DNA from: an uncultured Eubacteriales bacterium | GTDB taxonomy: Bacteria > Bacillota > Clostridia > Lachnospirales > Lachnospiraceae | Assembly: GCA_900545455.1 (NCBI GenBank) | Contig: UQZF01000098.1 | Coordinates: 1-9,789, forward strand | Reading direction: 5' to 3' | Length of the DNA: 9,789 bases | Shown: piece after piece, positions 1-7,242 of the stretch | Position numbering within the stretch: the stretch's first letter is position 1 | How the letters are laid out: each line of letters starts with the position of its first letter | Translations under genes and position numbers: made by a program | The notes under the pieces: generated by a model | Databases searched by the model: none | What the model was told of the DNA's origin: nothing | The model's input: the letters and a program-made list of their open reading frames with translations, nothing else

Positions 1-739
1 CCTTGATTCGGCCCGTGATGCGGATGTTGCCGTCGGGGTAGATCGTGCAGACGTCGCCCGTGCGCAGCCACCCGTCCTCGGTGAAGATGGCCTTGGTGGC
101 CTCCTCGCGGTTCCAGTAGCCCTTCATGACTGTGGGACCGCGGACCTGGAGCTCGTCGCCCTCGCCGAGGCGGACCTCGATGTTGGGCAGGGCGGGGCCG
201 ACGGTGTTCGGGTGGTTGTGGCCGACCTTGTTCACCGAGATGATCGGGGAGGTCTCGGTCATGCCGTAGCCCTGATAGATGGGCACGCCGAGCGCGAAGA
301 AGGTGCGCGCGACGGCGGGGCTCAGGGCTGCGCCGCCCGAGATGTAGAGGTGGATGCGGTCGCCGAAGACGGCGCGCAGCTGGCTGCCGACCTTCTTGTC
401 GAGGAAGCCTGCGACGAAGGGGTCGAGCCAGGCGCGGGAGGACGCCTCGACGGGCAGGCCGTTCTCGCGGCAGAAGCGGCGCCAGCCCACTTCGACGGCC
501 CAGTCGAAGAGGTAGCGGACGAACTTGGACTTCTTGGCGAGGCCGTCCTGCAGCTTCGCGTAGATCATTTCATAGACGCGCGGCACGGACATGAGGACCG
601 TGGGGCGGATCTCGCGGAAGTCGGCCTGCAGGTTCGCGATGGAGCGGTTGAAGGCGGTGGTGTAGCCCAGACCGAGCGCGAGGTAGTAGGAGGTCGTGCG
701 TTCGAAGGTGTGCGAGAGCGGCAGGAACGAGAGGTCTGT
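1..739 (-). CDS. Long-chain fatty-acid--CoA ligase (AMP-forming), internal fragment
   Basis: Seen: the minus strand is open from about 739 down to base 1 in one frame, giving about 246 residues that start TDLSFLPLSHTFER. In order come a VPRVYE segment, LYISGGAALSP, the adenylate-forming motif YQGYGMTETSP (A5-like), GYWNREE, TGDV (A7-like, adenylate ribose binding) and GRIKE (A8-like hinge) at the window edge. Known of the family: ANL enzymes activate a fatty acid with ATP to acyl-AMP and then form acyl-CoA; full members are about 550-650 residues. The N-terminal part with the P-loop-like A3 motif and the C-terminal lid are both missing: one lost at the junction, the other beyond base 1. Codon third positions are almost all G or C, unlike every other gene here. 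Inference: the sequence looks proteobacterial, perhaps betaproteobacterial, and is joined artificially or by rearrangement to the neighbouring gene. Family call is strong; source organism is weak. Confidence 0.9.
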
Positions 740-744
740 CAGAC
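728..744. other. Chimeric junction between two unrelated sequences
   Basis: Two minus-strand coding frames are cut at the same point. The DUF1846 frame is family-like down to ...GIKPSDR (codon 342, bases 737-735) and then becomes an Arg/Pro/His-rich out-of-frame reading of the ligase. The ligase frame is family-like from TDLSFLPLSH onward (bases 739 and below). GC content and codon use switch at the same place. The 11-nt odd palindrome GTCTGTCAGAC (734-744) lies on the break. The exact base is uncertain by several nucleotides because the two sides may share a short overlap. Confidence 0.85.
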
Positions 745-1760
745 GGCTTGATGCCTGCCTTGTCCATGAGGAGCTCAAGCTTATATATAGGTTCATTTCC
801 GATTGTGCCTTGACGCTTCTGGCAGAGAAGGTTGTGGTAGCGGCGGAGAATCTCCTCCTTGGCTGCCTCGCGGACTGCCTCGTCATCAACTATACAGCAG
901 CCTGCCATATTTACACCCATGTCGGTAGGCGACTTGTAAGGTGATGAGCCGAGAATTCTCTCAAACATCGTGTTGAGGACAGGGAAAATCTCTATATCAC
1001 GGTTGTAGTTGACCGTCGTCTCGCCGTAAGCGGCAAGATGGAAGGAATCTATCATGTTGACATCGTTTAAGTCAGCGGTGGCTGCCTCGTATGCGAGATT
1101 GACAGGGTGGTCAAGCGGTATGTTCCAGATAGGGAAAGTCTCAAACTTCGCATAGCCTGAAGAAATACCGCGCTTGTTGTCGTGGTAGAGCTGTGAAAGA
1201 CAGGTAGCCATCTTGCCACTTCCCGGTCCCGGGGCGGTGACGACGATGAGTGAACGGCTTGTCTCGATGTAGTCGTTCTTTCCGTAGCCCTCGTCACTTA
1301 CTATGAATGGGATGTTGGATGGGTAGCCCTCAATCGGGTAATGGCGGTATACCTTGATTCCGAGAGCTTCGAGCTTCTTCTGGTAAGCAATTACACTTGG
1401 CTGATTGCAGAAGCGTGTGAGTACTACGCTGCCGACATAAAGACCGTAGTCGTGGAAGGCATCAATAAGACGGAGAACATCCATATCATAAGTGATGCCG
1501 AGATCAGCCCTGACCTTGTTCTTTTCAATATCGCTGGAATTGATTGCAATTACTATCTCCGCCTTGTCCTTCAGCTTGGAGAGCATAACAATCTTACTGT
1601 CCGGCTTGAAGCCCGGAAGTACACGGGATGCGTGAAAATCATCAAAAAGCTTGCCGCCGAATTCGAGATAAAGCTTTCCGCCGAACTTGGCGATTCGTTC
1701 GGAAATCTTCTCGGACTGCATTTTTACATAAGCGTCATTATCGAAGCCTGTCTTTTTCAT
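735..1760 (-). CDS. DUF1846 family protein, C-terminally truncated at the junction
   Basis: Seen: ATG at 1760-1758, preceded by GAGG (minus strand of 1768-1771) at about 7 nt. About 342 residues are family-like: N-terminal KTGFDNDAYVKMQSEKI, a glycine-rich loop TAPGPGSGKMATCLSQLYH at about residues 175-193, then FPIWNIPLDHPVNLAYEAAT and the end at GIKPSDR. Known: this pattern is the DUF1846 family of Firmicutes and Actinobacteria, usually about 490-500 residues and without an assigned reaction that I can name. Inference: about 150 C-terminal residues are missing because the gene runs into the foreign ligase sequence. In-frame translation continues to 570 by chance, but residues after 342 are a low-complexity shadow of the ligase and should not be annotated. 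The gene diverges from ftsH and appears to have a long leader that contains the nested inverted repeat. Confidence 0.88.
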
Positions 1761-1806
1761 GGGTGAACCTCATTTCTTTTCATGGTTATATTAAATTATT
1801 TACATG

Positions 1807-1984
1807 TTTAAGATGTAAAAAGCAGAATCAATGAGTGTGTAATACTTTGTATTTATATATATCAACTCCATTGTACGAAGCAAGTTGTTCTAAGAACAAC
1901 TACGCTTCTCCCAAAAGTCGTGATATATACAAATACAAAGTATTACACACAGCCTGATTTTACTTAACCCTTTTACATCTTAAA
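1807..1984. repeat. 178-bp nested inverted repeat (MITE-like or structured leader)
   Basis: Three nested arms are visible. Outer: TTTAAGATGTAAAA at 1807-1820 pairs perfectly with 1971-1984 (14 bp). Middle: 1835-1864 pairs with 1921-1950, 29 of 30 positions matching, and starts GTGTGTAATACTTTG. Inner: within the 56-nt loop, GAAGC (1877-1881) pairs with GCTTC (1904-1908), and AGTTGTTCT (1883-1891) pairs with 1893-1901. The element lies 5' of both divergent genes, so it is not an ordinary terminator of either. Two readings fit: a small non-autonomous element with terminal inverted repeats, or a highly folded 5' leader of the minus-strand gene. I see no clear target-site duplication and no coding capacity. 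Confidence 0.8.
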
Positions 1985-1985
1985 T

Positions 1986-2014
1986 ATTATAGAAAAAAAA
2001 TAAAGTAATTTCAA
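1986..2014 (-). promoter_or_regulatory. Sigma-A type promoter reading toward the DUF1846 gene
   Basis: On the minus strand, TTGAAA (2014-2009) and a perfect TATAAT (1991-1986) are separated by exactly 17 nt. The predicted transcript start is near 1979, at the outer edge of the nested inverted repeat. The DUF1846 mRNA would then carry a leader of about 220 nt containing the whole hairpin. This is pattern-based; no transcript data. Confidence 0.55.
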
Positions 2015-2029
2015 TCTCCTATTTAATTT

Positions 2030-2058
2030 TCTTTTTAAATATCGGACGTTAATATAAT
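2030..2058 (+). promoter_or_regulatory. Possible weak promoter with perfect -10
   Basis: TATAAT at 2053-2058 is a perfect -10 hexamer. The -35 region 17 nt upstream (TCTTTT, 2030-2035) is poor. If active it would transcribe toward the small ORF at 2109 and then ftsH. The surrounding DNA is very AT-rich, so chance occurrence is likely. Confidence 0.25.
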
Positions 2059-2108
2059 ATTTATCAGAGTTCATAGAATATCATGTTTCGGACAACGGAG
2101 CTATACAC

Positions 2109-2213
2109 ATGATACTAATTACATTAACAGAGTCATATTGTCAGATTTTTCCAACGCGTGCAAACGCTTTAAAAGAAAATCACGGGCATACTAATGTGGA
2201 GCAGTATATTTAA
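2109..2213 (+). CDS. Possible 34-residue small ORF upstream of ftsH
   Basis: An ATG at 2109 follows GGAG (2097-2100) at 8 nt and opens 34 codons to TAA at 2211-2213. The peptide begins MILITLTESYCQ and ends NVEQYI. I do not recognise it. It has no obvious signal peptide or membrane segment. The frame is also open upstream to about 2058, so it could be the decayed tail of a longer lost gene rather than a real small protein. The supporting evidence is only the ribosome binding site and its spacing; in a spacer this AT-rich, that is weak. Confidence 0.25.
   Translation: MILITLTESYCQIFPTRANALKENHGHTNVEQYI
2159..2172 (+). promoter_or_regulatory. cre-like (LacI/CcpA family) operator candidate
   Basis: TGCAAACGCTTTAA matches 12 of 14 positions of the catabolite-responsive-element consensus TGWAANCGNTNWCA, including the central CG. 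It lies about 75 bp upstream of the predicted ftsH -35 and inside the small ORF. One near-match in a short spacer is weak evidence. The presence of hprK, which drives CcpA-type control, elsewhere in the window makes it worth recording. Confidence 0.25.
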
Positions 2214-2235
2214 CACTTTTTTCACAATAACCATA

Positions 2236-2265
2236 TTGATTTATTATGGTAGATAATGGTATTAT
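2236..2265 (+). promoter_or_regulatory. Candidate ftsH promoter
   Basis: TTGATT (2236-2241) and TATTAT (2260-2265) are separated by 18 nt, placing a start near 2272, about 50 nt before the ftsH start codon. The arms CCATA (2231-2235) and TATGG (2245-2249) flank the -35 and could form a small operator, but they may be chance. Confidence 0.4.
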
Positions 2266-2324
2266 AGGTGATGTATCGTGACCGGGGTTAGAATGCGGTA
2301 CAAATAAAAATGGGAGATTGTTTC

Positions 2325-4271
2325 GTGGACGAGAAAAACAATAAGAATCAGAATAATAACAAGGACGGTAATAAGGGTAACCGTTTTAATCAGACTATAC
2401 TCATACTGTTGATTGCAGGTGTAATTACGGTGCTGGGTATAAGCTGTGTGAACACATTTCTTCACAACAGCACAAGCCAGGAGATAACCTACTCGGATTT
2501 CCTGAAGATGCTTGAGAACGGAAATGTATCGAAGGTTGTATATAATCAGGATGTCATAGAGATTACTCCTAAGACGCAGCCGATAGAGGGACTCAAGCTG
2601 TCATATTATACGGGATATATTTATGACGATGAGGTAATTCAGTATCTGAAGGATAATGACATTGAGTACAGTGTGCAGATACAGGACAAGAGTTCGTCAA
2701 TTCTTGACTTTGTGCTCGTGTACATTGTGCCGTGGGTGCTCATATACTTCATTTTCAGCTTTGTGTTCAGAAGAATGTCCGGTGGCGGAGGAATGATGGG
2801 CGTCGGCAAGTCGAATGCCAAAATGTACGGCATGGAGAAGTCGACAGGTGTTACATTTAAGGATGTCGCAGGTCAGGATGAGGCAAAGGAATCCCTCACG
2901 GAGATTGTGGATTTTCTTCACAATCCTGCCAAGTACACGCATATCGGTGCGAAGCTTCCTAAGGGTGCACTGCTTGTGGGACCTCCGGGAACAGGTAAGA
3001 CGCTTCTGGCAAAGGCTGTTGCCGGTGAGGCAGGAGTTCCGTTCTTCTCGCTGTCGGGTTCGGATTTCGTAGAGATGTTCGTAGGTGTAGGTGCGTCGAG
3101 AGTGCGTGACCTCTTTAAACAGGCACAGCAGTCGGCACCTTGTATTATTTTTATCGATGAGATAGATGCGATAGGTAAGAGCCGTGATTCGAGATACGGC
3201 GGAGGGAATGACGAGAGAGAGCAGACACTCAATCAGCTCCTTGCGGAGATGGACGGATTCGATCCGTCGAAGGGTGTATTTATCTTAGCGGCAACCAACA
3301 GGCCTGACGTGCTTGATAAGGCACTTTTAAGACCGGGACGTTTTGACAGAAGAATCATAGTTGATAAGCCTGATCTGAAGGGACGTGTGAATATTCTCAA
3401 GGTGCATTCAAAGGATGTGCTCATGGATGATACGGTTGATTTGGAGGCTATAGCACTTGCAACGGCGGGGGCGGTAGGTTCCGACCTTGCCAATATGATT
3501 AACGAGGCAGCAATCAATGCTGTTAAGAACGGGCGCGGAGTTGTGAGCCAGAAGGACTTGTTCGAGTCCGTTGAAGTTGTCATAGCAGGTAAGGAGAAGA
3601 AAGACAGACTCTTAAGCCCTCAGGAGAAGAAGATTGTTTCTTACCATGAAGTAGGGCATGCGCTTGTTACTGCACTCAGCAAGAATGCTGAGCCGGTTCA
3701 GAAGATAACGATTGTTCCGAGAACGATGGGGTCACTCGGATACACGATGCAGGTGCCTGAGGAAGAGAAATATCTCATGAGCAAGGAAGAACTCATGACA
3801 AGAATATACACACTCTTAGGCGGACGTGCCGCAGAGGAGATTGTATTTAATTCGGTTACTACGGGAGCTTCCAATGACATAGAGCGTGCTACCAAGCTTG
3901 TCCGCAACATGATTACACTTTACGGAATGTCGGACAGATTCGGTCTTATGGGACTTGAGACGGTTGAAAATCAGTATCTTGATGGAAGAACCGTTCTAAA
4001 TTGTTCCGACAGGACGGCAGCAGAGGTTGACGACGAGGTAAAGATTGTGTTAAAGGATGCCTACGCTAAGGTTAAGGAGATGCTCGCCGAGAACCGCGAT
4101 GTCCTTGACAGGGTGGCTGATTTCCTCATCGAGAAGGAGACAATCACGGGCAAGGAGTTCATGGAGATATTCAACGAGGTAAAGGGAATCAAGCCTGATG
4201 CAGAGCAGAGCACTGACGAGGCGGCTGACACCGATGCAGACACCAAAAAAGCTGACAGCGATATAAATTAA
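2325..4271 (+). CDS. ftsH: ATP-dependent zinc metalloprotease FtsH
   Basis: Membrane-anchored AAA+ protease that extracts and degrades misassembled membrane proteins and regulatory proteins. Numbering from the upstream ATG at 2310: membrane helix at about 28-48, extracytoplasmic domain to about 130, second membrane helix at about 131-153, Walker A GPPGTGKT 224-231, pore loop MFVG 256-259, Walker B IIFIDEID 279-286, and second region of homology ATNRP...RPGRFD 328-346 with arginine fingers R341 and R344. The zinc site is HEVGH 446-450, with the third ligand probably D523 in NDIERAT. The tail is Asp/Ala/Thr-rich. Start choice: GGGAGA (2312-2317) sits 7 nt before an in-frame GTG at 2325, while the ATG at 2310 has no good binding site. 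I prefer GTG, giving 648 residues. Length is normal for the family. The HExGH motif has Val where Ala is most usual; the catalytic residues are intact. An intrinsic terminator follows, so it is probably transcribed alone or with the small upstream ORF. Confidence 0.97.
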   Translation: MDEKNNKNQNNNKDGNKGNRFNQTILILLIAGVITVLGISCVNTFLHNSTSQEITYSDFLKMLENGNVSKVVYNQDVIEITPKTQPIEGLKLSYYTGYIYDDEVIQYLKDNDIEYSVQIQDKSSSILDFVLVYIVPWVLIYFIFSFVFRRMSGGGGMMGVGKSNAKMYGMEKSTGVTFKDVAGQDEAKESLTEIVDFLHNPAKYTHIGAKLPKGALLVGPPGTGKTLLAKAVAGEAGVPFFSLSGSDFVEMFVGVGASRVRDLFKQAQQSAPCIIFIDEIDAIGKSRDSRYGGGNDEREQTLNQLLAEMDGFDPSKGVFILAATNRPDVLDKALLRPGRFDRRIIVDKPDLKGRVNILKVHSKDVLMDDTVDLEAIALATAGAVGSDLANMINEAAINAVKNGRGVVSQKDLFESVEVVIAGKEKKDRLLSPQEKKIVSYHEVGHALVTALSKNAEPVQKITIVPRTMGSLGYTMQVPEEEKYLMSKEELMTRIYTLLGGRAAEEIVFNSVTTGASNDIERATKLVRNMITLYGMSDRFGLMGLETVENQYLDGRTVLNCSDRTAAEVDDEVKIVLKDAYAKVKEMLAENRDVLDRVADFLIEKETITGKEFMEIFNEVKGIKPDAEQSTDEAADTDADTKKADSDIN

Positions 4272-4282
4272 GCCATACAAGG

Positions 4283-4321
4283 AGCCGATATAATCTATAA
4301 CGGATTGTATCGGCTTTTTTT
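4283..4321 (+). terminator. Intrinsic terminator after ftsH
   Basis: AGCCGATATAATC (4283-4295) pairs with GATTGTATCGGCT (4303-4315): 13 pairs including one G-U, with a 7-nt loop. A run of seven T (4315-4321) follows directly. It begins 11 nt after the ftsH stop codon. It ends only 24 nt before the ribosome binding site of the next gene, leaving no room for a promoter in between. Confidence 0.9.
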
Positions 4322-4358
4322 CGTAATTAGGAAGCTTTGCTCTATGGAGGATGAACTT

Positions 4359-5366
4359 ATGAGAATTGACAATAATAGCAGTATGACGGATATGAAGAAC
4401 ACAGCAACGACGACAAATAAGTCTGCCGAGAATAACAACAATGCGAAGGACAGTGCGGTTAAGACCATATCATCGGGAAACGGTCTTACAATCAACGGAA
4501 GCCAGTTAAATCTCGGTGAGGATTTGGTTGAGGAGAAGAGAAAGAAGGCGAGAAGCATGGCGATGGAGCTTATGATTGATGCCTATAACCACGACAAGGA
4601 GATTGATGATACCATCGCCGAGAGCAGCGCGCACGCTAAGTCCCTGCTCGCGGAGAATCAGGAATCGCGAAGCATGATAAAGGATATCCGCAAGGAGAAG
4701 GAGAATACGAACGAGATATACGGTGTGTCTGAGGGCAGTCAGGAAGCGGAGGATCTTGAGATTCTCAGAAAGGGAAGAGATTCGATGGGCAACCCGCAGG
4801 CGGTGCTTACGGATGATGAGTATGCAAGATATAAAGAGCTCTACGCTGACGGTCTCTCGGATTATCACAACAGAATGCTGCAGTTAGACGCCGAAGAGAA
4901 AGAGTATACTGATAAGATAAGGGACAACAAAATAGCTGTTGCGCGTGATTATGCGTTCAACCGCAACATGGGAATTGAACGTCTCAAGACTCATGAGATG
5001 TATGATGCGAAGAAGCAGGGCGAGCAGATTATTGATGCCGCATCCAAGGAAATAATATCAAATGTTGTTCAGGATGCTGTTGACAATATCGACGAAGATA
5101 TGGACAATAAGAAGGAAGAGGCGCTTGAAAAGAAACAGGAAAAGCAGGAGATGGAAGAGCGCATCGAGAAAGCCAAGGGTGAGGCACACAAGGACGACGG
5201 TGACGATGAGCTTATGTATGAGCTCAACGATATGTTAGACGAGGTAGGCAAGATAGGTGCGGACAGTGCGTCGCAGACACCTGAGAAGTCCATGGGACTT
5301 ATGGTCGCACAGCTTCAGCTTACTGCGCAGGATGTGAAGGGACTTGTGGTTGACACCCAGTTATAG
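4359..5366 (+). CDS. Conserved-looking charged helical protein of unknown function
   Basis: I do not recognise a characterised family. Start: GGAGG (4346-4350) is 8 nt before ATG 4359, giving 335 residues. The frame is open further upstream to a TTG inside the terminator, which should be ignored. Seen: residues 1-52 are Asn/Thr/Ser-rich and probably disordered. Residues about 53-115 are charged and helical (EEKRKKARSMAMELMIDAY). Residues 150-240 are mixed helical. About 245-278 is a strongly Glu/Lys-rich likely coiled coil, followed by an acidic patch (DDGDDE) and a short C-terminal helix. There is no Cys or Trp, no signal peptide, no membrane segment and no catalytic motif. Its stop codon is 14 nt before uvrC and overlaps the uvrC ribosome binding site region, so the two are probably cotranscribed. 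I have an impression of similar proteins in Lachnospiraceae, but cannot confirm it. A structural or scaffold role is only a guess. Confidence 0.85.
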   Translation: MRIDNNSSMTDMKNTATTTNKSAENNNNAKDSAVKTISSGNGLTINGSQLNLGEDLVEEKRKKARSMAMELMIDAYNHDKEIDDTIAESSAHAKSLLAENQESRSMIKDIRKEKENTNEIYGVSEGSQEAEDLEILRKGRDSMGNPQAVLTDDEYARYKELYADGLSDYHNRMLQLDAEEKEYTDKIRDNKIAVARDYAFNRNMGIERLKTHEMYDAKKQGEQIIDAASKEIISNVVQDAVDNIDEDMDNKKEEALEKKQEKQEMEERIEKAKGEAHKDDGDDELMYELNDMLDEVGKIGADSASQTPEKSMGLMVAQLQLTAQDVKGLVVDTQL

Positions 5367-5380
5367 GGAGTGATACAGCA

Positions 5381-7207
5381 ATGTTCGTAATTGAAGAAGA
5401 ATTGAAGAAGCTTCCGGGAAAACCGGGGGTATATATAATGCATGACGACCACGACAACATAATCTATGTCGGCAAGGCGATAAGCCTCAAGAACAGGGTG
5501 AGGCAGTACTTTCAGTCGTCGAGAAACCACACCGAGAAGATTAAGCAGATGGTCAGCCATGTGAGCTATTTTGAATATATAATCACCGATTCGGAGCTTG
5601 AGGCACTTGTGCTTGAGTGCAATCTGATTAAGGAGCACCGGCCTAAGTACAACACCATGCTCAAGGATGACAAGACATATCCGTATATCAAGGTGACAAT
5701 CAATGAGGACTTCCCAAGAGTCCTCTTTTCGCGTGAGTTAAAAAAGGATAAAGCAAAGTATTTCGGACCGTATACGAGTGCGGGGGCGGTCAAGGACACA
5801 ATAGAACTTCTGCGCAAGCTCTACAAAATAAGAACCTGCAACAGATGTCTGCCGAGAGATATAGGAAAGGAAAGGCCTTGCCTTAATTATCATATAAAGC
5901 AATGTGATGCACCGTGTCAGGGCTATATCTCAAAGGAAGAATACAGGGAAAACATTAACAAGACACTCGAATTCTTAAACGGCAACTACAATGCGGTCAT
6001 GAATTCATTGAAGGAGAAGATGGAGGCTGCATCGGAGAAGCTTGAGTTCGAGGAGGCAGCGGTATACAGGGATTTATTGTCGAGCGTTCAGGCGGTTGCA
6101 CAGAAGCAGAAAATTACCAACAGCGATATGCTTGACAAGGACGTGATTGCGGCGGCAATCGACGGCAACACCTGTGTTGTGCAGGCTTTCTTTATAAGAG
6201 AGGGAAGGCTTATAGGCAGGGACAAGTACAATATGGAACTCGCCGCTACGGACACGAGGGCTGAGGTTATAACGGATTTTATAAAGCAGTTCTATGCGGG
6301 GATACCTTTCGTTCCGAGACAGATTATGGTTCAGGAGGAGCTGCCGGACGCGGCGGTTCTTGAGGAGTGGTTAAGCGGCAAGAGGGGCTCCAAGGTGGAA
6401 ATTGTGGCACCGAAGAAGGGACAGAAGGAGAAGCTTGTTGAGCTTGCCGAAAAAAATGCACAGATGGTGCTCTCTCAGGATTTGGACAAATTGCAGCGTG
6501 AGAAGAGAAGAACGACGGGCGCGGTAAAGGAGATAGAGGAGCTTCTCGGAATAGAGAGTGCATACCGGATGGAGGCATACGATATTTCCAACATAAGCGG
6601 AGCACAGTCGGTAGGCTCGATGGTCGTATATCAGGACGGACGTCCTAAGAGAAACGATTACCGCAAGTTCAGGATTAAGACCGTAATAGGACCGAACGAT
6701 TATGCGAGCATGGAGGAGGTGCTCACAAGGCGCTTCACGCACGAGAACGACGCAAGCTTTGACGCGGTTCCCGACCTTATCATGATGGACGGAGGCAGAG
6801 GTCAGGTAAATATCTGTCTGGGCGTGCTTGAAAAGCTCGGACTTGACATAAAGGTCTGCGGAATGGTAAAGGACGACAACCATAGAACGAGGGGCTTGTA
6901 TTACAATAACACCGAGATACCTATAAGCAGGGACAGCGAGGCATTCAAGCTCATAACAAGAATACAGGATGAGGCACACAGATTTGCCATTGAATATCAC
7001 AGAAGTCTCAGAAGTGTTAACCAGGTGCGGTCGATTCTCGATGACATTGAGGGTATCGGTCCGGCGAGAAGAAAGGCACTTTTACACTATTTTAAGGATG
7101 TCGAGCACATCAGGGAAGCTTCGGAGGAGGAACTTGCCCGGGTGGATGGCATGAATGCAAAGGCGGCAGCATCGGTGTACACTTTTTTTCATGCCAAGGG
7201 AAGATAA
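5381..7207 (+). CDS. uvrC: Excinuclease ABC subunit C
   Basis: Nuclease of nucleotide excision repair; with UvrB it cuts 3' and then 5' of a DNA lesion. 608 residues, full length. The N-terminal GIY-YIG domain has GVY 16-18, YVG 29-31, R39 and N81 and makes the 3' cut. A cysteine cluster (C153, C156, C167, C175, C179) fits the Fe-S cluster reported for UvrC. The UVR domain at about 207-240 (LKEKMEAASEKLEFEEAA) binds UvrB. The RNase H-like domain has D401 (AYDISNISG), D470 (MMDGGRGQ) and H533 (DEAHRFA) and makes the 5' cut. The C-terminal tandem helix-hairpin-helix at about 553-605 contains IEGIGPARRKALL. Start ATG 5381 has GGGAG at 5366-5370, a slightly long spacing of 10. All catalytic residues I looked for are present. 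Probably in one transcript with the preceding gene; no hairpin terminator is visible after it. Confidence 0.97.
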   Translation: MFVIEEELKKLPGKPGVYIMHDDHDNIIYVGKAISLKNRVRQYFQSSRNHTEKIKQMVSHVSYFEYIITDSELEALVLECNLIKEHRPKYNTMLKDDKTYPYIKVTINEDFPRVLFSRELKKDKAKYFGPYTSAGAVKDTIELLRKLYKIRTCNRCLPRDIGKERPCLNYHIKQCDAPCQGYISKEEYRENINKTLEFLNGNYNAVMNSLKEKMEAASEKLEFEEAAVYRDLLSSVQAVAQKQKITNSDMLDKDVIAAAIDGNTCVVQAFFIREGRLIGRDKYNMELAATDTRAEVITDFIKQFYAGIPFVPRQIMVQEELPDAAVLEEWLSGKRGSKVEIVAPKKGQKEKLVELAEKNAQMVLSQDLDKLQREKRRTTGAVKEIEELLGIESAYRMEAYDISNISGAQSVGSMVVYQDGRPKRNDYRKFRIKTVIGPNDYASMEEVLTRRFTHENDASFDAVPDLIMMDGGRGQVNICLGVLEKLGLDIKVCGMVKDDNHRTRGLYYNNTEIPISRDSEAFKLITRIQDEAHRFAIEYHRSLRSVNQVRSILDDIEGIGPARRKALLHYFKDVEHIREASEEELARVDGMNAKAAASVYTFFHAKGR

Positions 7208-7231
7208 ACACTTTTTTTTAGGGACATTGTG

Positions 7232-7240
7232 TGGTATGAT
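7232..7240 (+). promoter_or_regulatory. Extended -10 promoter candidate for hprK
   Basis: TGGTATGAT is an extended -10 (TG, one base, TATGAT). The -35 region 17 nt upstream is a T-rich run and poor, which extended -10 promoters tolerate. The start would fall near 7247, at the left arm of the leader hairpin, about 70 nt before the hprK ATG. Confidence 0.45.
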
Positions 7241-7242
7241 AT

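Noticed and set aside
570..734. C-terminal extension of the DUF1846 frame
   Set aside because: After codon 342 the sequence is Arg/Pro/His-rich and is an out-of-frame reading of the ligase coding sequence on the same strand.
1..739. Horizontal transfer island carrying the ligase
   Set aside because: No integrase, insertion sequence, tRNA or flanking repeats are visible, and both genes are broken at the same point, which fits an artefactual join better. Not fully excluded, because the left end is outside the window.
212..751. Plus-strand 179-codon ORF
   Set aside because: It lies antisense to the ligase motifs; GC-rich DNA gives long chance antisense frames. The minus strand carries the recognisable family motifs.
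1341..1766. Plus-strand 141-codon ORF
   Set aside because: It is antisense to the conserved DUF1846 coding region and has no recognisable features or ribosome binding site.
1807..1984. CRISPR array or bidirectional terminator
   Set aside because: The arms are inverted rather than tandem direct repeats with spacers. Both neighbouring genes start, rather than end, next to the element, and the T runs are short.
4305..4358. Upstream extension of the coiled-coil gene
   Set aside because: It starts at a TTG inside the terminator hairpin with no ribosome binding site; ATG 4359 has GGAGG at 8 nt.
6371..7000. Minus-strand 209-codon ORF
   Set aside because: It is antisense to the UvrC RNase H domain, whose catalytic motifs are intact on the plus strand.
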